Notes under the pieces: generated by a model
What the model saw: the letters and a program-made list of their open reading frames with translations, nothing else
The model's database searches: none
What the model was told of the DNA's origin: nothing
Program-made: the position numbers and the translations under genes
In this document: positions 7,151 through 7,917 of the stretch, piece after piece
Layout of the letters: each line of letters opens with the position of its first letter
How positions within the stretch are numbered: position 1 is the first letter of the stretch
DNA from: an uncultured Oscillospiraceae bacterium
Lineage (GTDB): Bacteria > Bacillota > Clostridia > Oscillospirales > Acutalibacteraceae
DNA: 7,917 nt
Reading direction: 5' to 3'
NCBI GenBank assembly: GCA_900552605.1
Contig: USAR01000059.1
Coordinates: forward strand, 1-7,917

Positions 7151-7327
7151 TTTTCCGCCGGTGTCTTCAGCGCCGCCCGCACCCCGGCGCGCATCGCCTT
7201 TAGGCGATGCAAAAGCCGATTTCATCGGCTTTTAAAACCGTTTTTAATGCAGCCGTTCTGCAATCGATGTCTTGCGAAAAAACGGTTGCGCCGGGGCGCG
7301 GGCGGCGCTGAAGACCATGGCGGAAAA
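7151..7327. repeat. Large inverted-repeat element with nested hairpins (MITE-like or structured RNA)
   Basis: The outer arms, 7151-7190 and 7288-7327, are complementary at 36 of 40 positions; two more pairs extend outward to 7149 and 7329. Between them are three helices placed end to end. H1 is GCATCGCC/GGCGATGC (7191-7210, four-base loop). H2 is AAAAGCCGAT/ATCGGCTTTT (7211-7233, three-base loop). H3 is AACCGTTTTT/AAAAACGGTT (7236-7245 and 7278-7287), which encloses TGCAG/CTGCA (7248-7262). Together they make a four-way junction with only two unpaired bases between helices. No coding region is plausible inside. The GC-rich arms differ from the A-rich flank downstream. It may be a non-autonomous mobile element (MITE) inserted between hydG and hydF, or a conserved folded RNA. 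No target-site duplication is evident to me. Confidence 0.7.
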
Positions 7328-7500
7328 CGCAACCCACAGGTCGGCAATACAAAACACTTTGGCTTTTTCCGTTTTTGCCGACGCACAAAACCAAGGAAAA
7401 GACCAATTGGTTTAAAGCAAAAAAACTCAACAAAAAGCAATATAAAAAGAAAAAACAAATCGCCGAAACAAACTAAAACTCGGCAAAGGAGGCAACAAAA
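7328..7500 (+). promoter_or_regulatory. A-rich leader of hydF with possible ribosome-binding-site pairing
   Basis: This stretch becomes strongly A-rich and T-poor from about 7383. It ends in a strong ribosome binding site, AAAGGAGG (7485-7492), eight bases before the hydF ATG. GTCGGCAA (7340-7347) and TTGCCGAC (7375-7382) are a perfect eight-base inverted repeat. The second copy can also pair with TCGGCAAA (7480-7487), which includes the first bases of the binding site, and a local GCCGA/TCGGC hairpin (7462-7466 and 7480-7484) ends next to it. A ten-base palindrome ACCAATTGGT lies at 7402-7411. I found no well-spaced promoter here, although a separate one for hydF cannot be ruled out. Confidence 0.35.
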
Positions 7501-7917
7501 ATGGGACTTAACGATTCACCCTCGGGCGAGAGAGTACACATTGGCTTTTTCGGACTTAGAAACGCAGGAAAATCAAGCGTTGTTAATGCGGTTACATCGC
7601 AAAAGCTGTCGCTCGTTTCCGAAGTTAAGGGAACAACGACCGACCCTGTGCAAAAAGCAATGGAGCTGCTGCCGATAGGGCCTGTTGTTATTATTGACAC
7701 CCCCGGCATAGACGACGAGGGCGAGCTTGGCGAAATGCGTGTAAAACGCGCAAAGCAGACCCTTGCAAAAACCGACATTGCAGTGCTTGTTGCCGACTCG
7801 CTGCGCGGTCTTACCGCTGCGGATAAAGAGCTTTGCGAGCTTTTTAAGTCTCGCAATATCCCGTTTATCGTGGCGCTTAACAAGCTGGATATTTTGGAAA
7901 ACAAACACACTCCTTGT
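7501..7917 (+). CDS. hydF: [FeFe]-hydrogenase maturation GTPase HydF, N-terminal part
   Basis: The first 139 codons of HydF, cut by the window end with no stop. HydF is the GTP-binding scaffold on which the 2Fe subcluster is assembled and from which it passes to apo-hydrogenase. The visible part is the N-terminal GTPase domain: P-loop GLRNAGKSS (18-26), switch region KGTTTDP (43-49), G3 motif DTPG (66-69) and G4 motif NKLD (127-130). The dimerisation and cysteine-bearing cluster domains would lie beyond the window. The start is set by AAAGGAGG eight bases upstream and by the usual short N-terminal tail before the P-loop. It completes the HydE-HydG-HydF trio in the same orientation, but is set 470 bases from hydG. 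Confidence 0.94.
   Translation, partial: MGLNDSPSGERVHIGFFGLRNAGKSSVVNAVTSQKLSLVSEVKGTTTDPVQKAMELLPIGPVVIIDTPGIDDEGELGEMRVKRAKQTLAKTDIAVLVADSLRGLTAADKELCELFKSRNIPFIVALNKLDILENKHTPC

Noticed and set aside
7407..7446. Promoter for hydF (TTGGTT with TATAAA)
   Set aside because: The spacing is 28 bases, far from the 16-18 needed, and the A-rich stretch gives many chance -10 matches.
7145..7678. Open plus-strand frame of 177 codons spanning the inverted repeat and the start of hydF
   Set aside because: The translation is a low-complexity, very basic product of GC-rich arms and A-rich leader, and it overlaps hydF in another frame; HydF has clear GTPase motifs.
7473..7910. Minus-strand open frame of 145 codons opposite hydF
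   Set aside because: It is a serine-rich shadow of the HydF GTPase frame with no independent support.

Overview
The window looks like the chromosome of an anaerobic, fermentative Firmicute of the class Clostridia. The evidence is a moderate GC content with many AAA, GAA and GTT codons, strong AAAGGAG-type ribosome binding sites, a clostridial-type DacF-like carboxypeptidase, and an [FeFe]-hydrogenase maturation cluster. No species can be assigned from the sequence alone. There is no phage, CRISPR, tRNA or rRNA signal and no transposase gene.

Layout. Positions 1-193 hold no supported gene. A calcineurin-like metallophosphoesterase (194-892) lies on the minus strand; two of its usual metal ligands are replaced. 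It diverges from a plus-strand pair: a membrane-anchored D-alanyl-D-alanine carboxypeptidase (1068-2375, good promoter at 939-967) and pyruvate kinase (2448-3863). After pyk comes a new promoter (3927-3955) and a roughly 140-base structured leader. The leader ends in an intrinsic terminator (4058-4101) whose 5' arm can instead pair with an upstream segment, as in a riboswitch or attenuator. Then follow a TM1266-type small regulator (4182-4439), hydE (4432-5493, overlapping the regulator), hydG (5582-7030) and, after an unusually long 470-base gap, the start of hydF (7501 to the window end, incomplete).

The hyd genes act together. HydG makes the Fe-CO-CN synthon from tyrosine, HydE processes it further on the way to the 2Fe subcluster, and HydF is the GTPase scaffold that carries the cluster to the hydrogenase. 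The TM1266 protein is regularly found with this set and is presumed to be a regulator. The hydrogenase itself (HydA) is not in the window.

The most interesting non-coding parts are two. The first is the conditional-terminator-like leader before the hyd genes, which I could not match to any riboswitch class I know. The second is the hydG-hydF gap. It contains a 40-base imperfect inverted repeat (7151-7190 / 7288-7327) enclosing further abutting hairpins that fold on paper into a nearly gap-free four-way junction, plus competing hairpins before it and a possible ribosome-binding-site switch after it.
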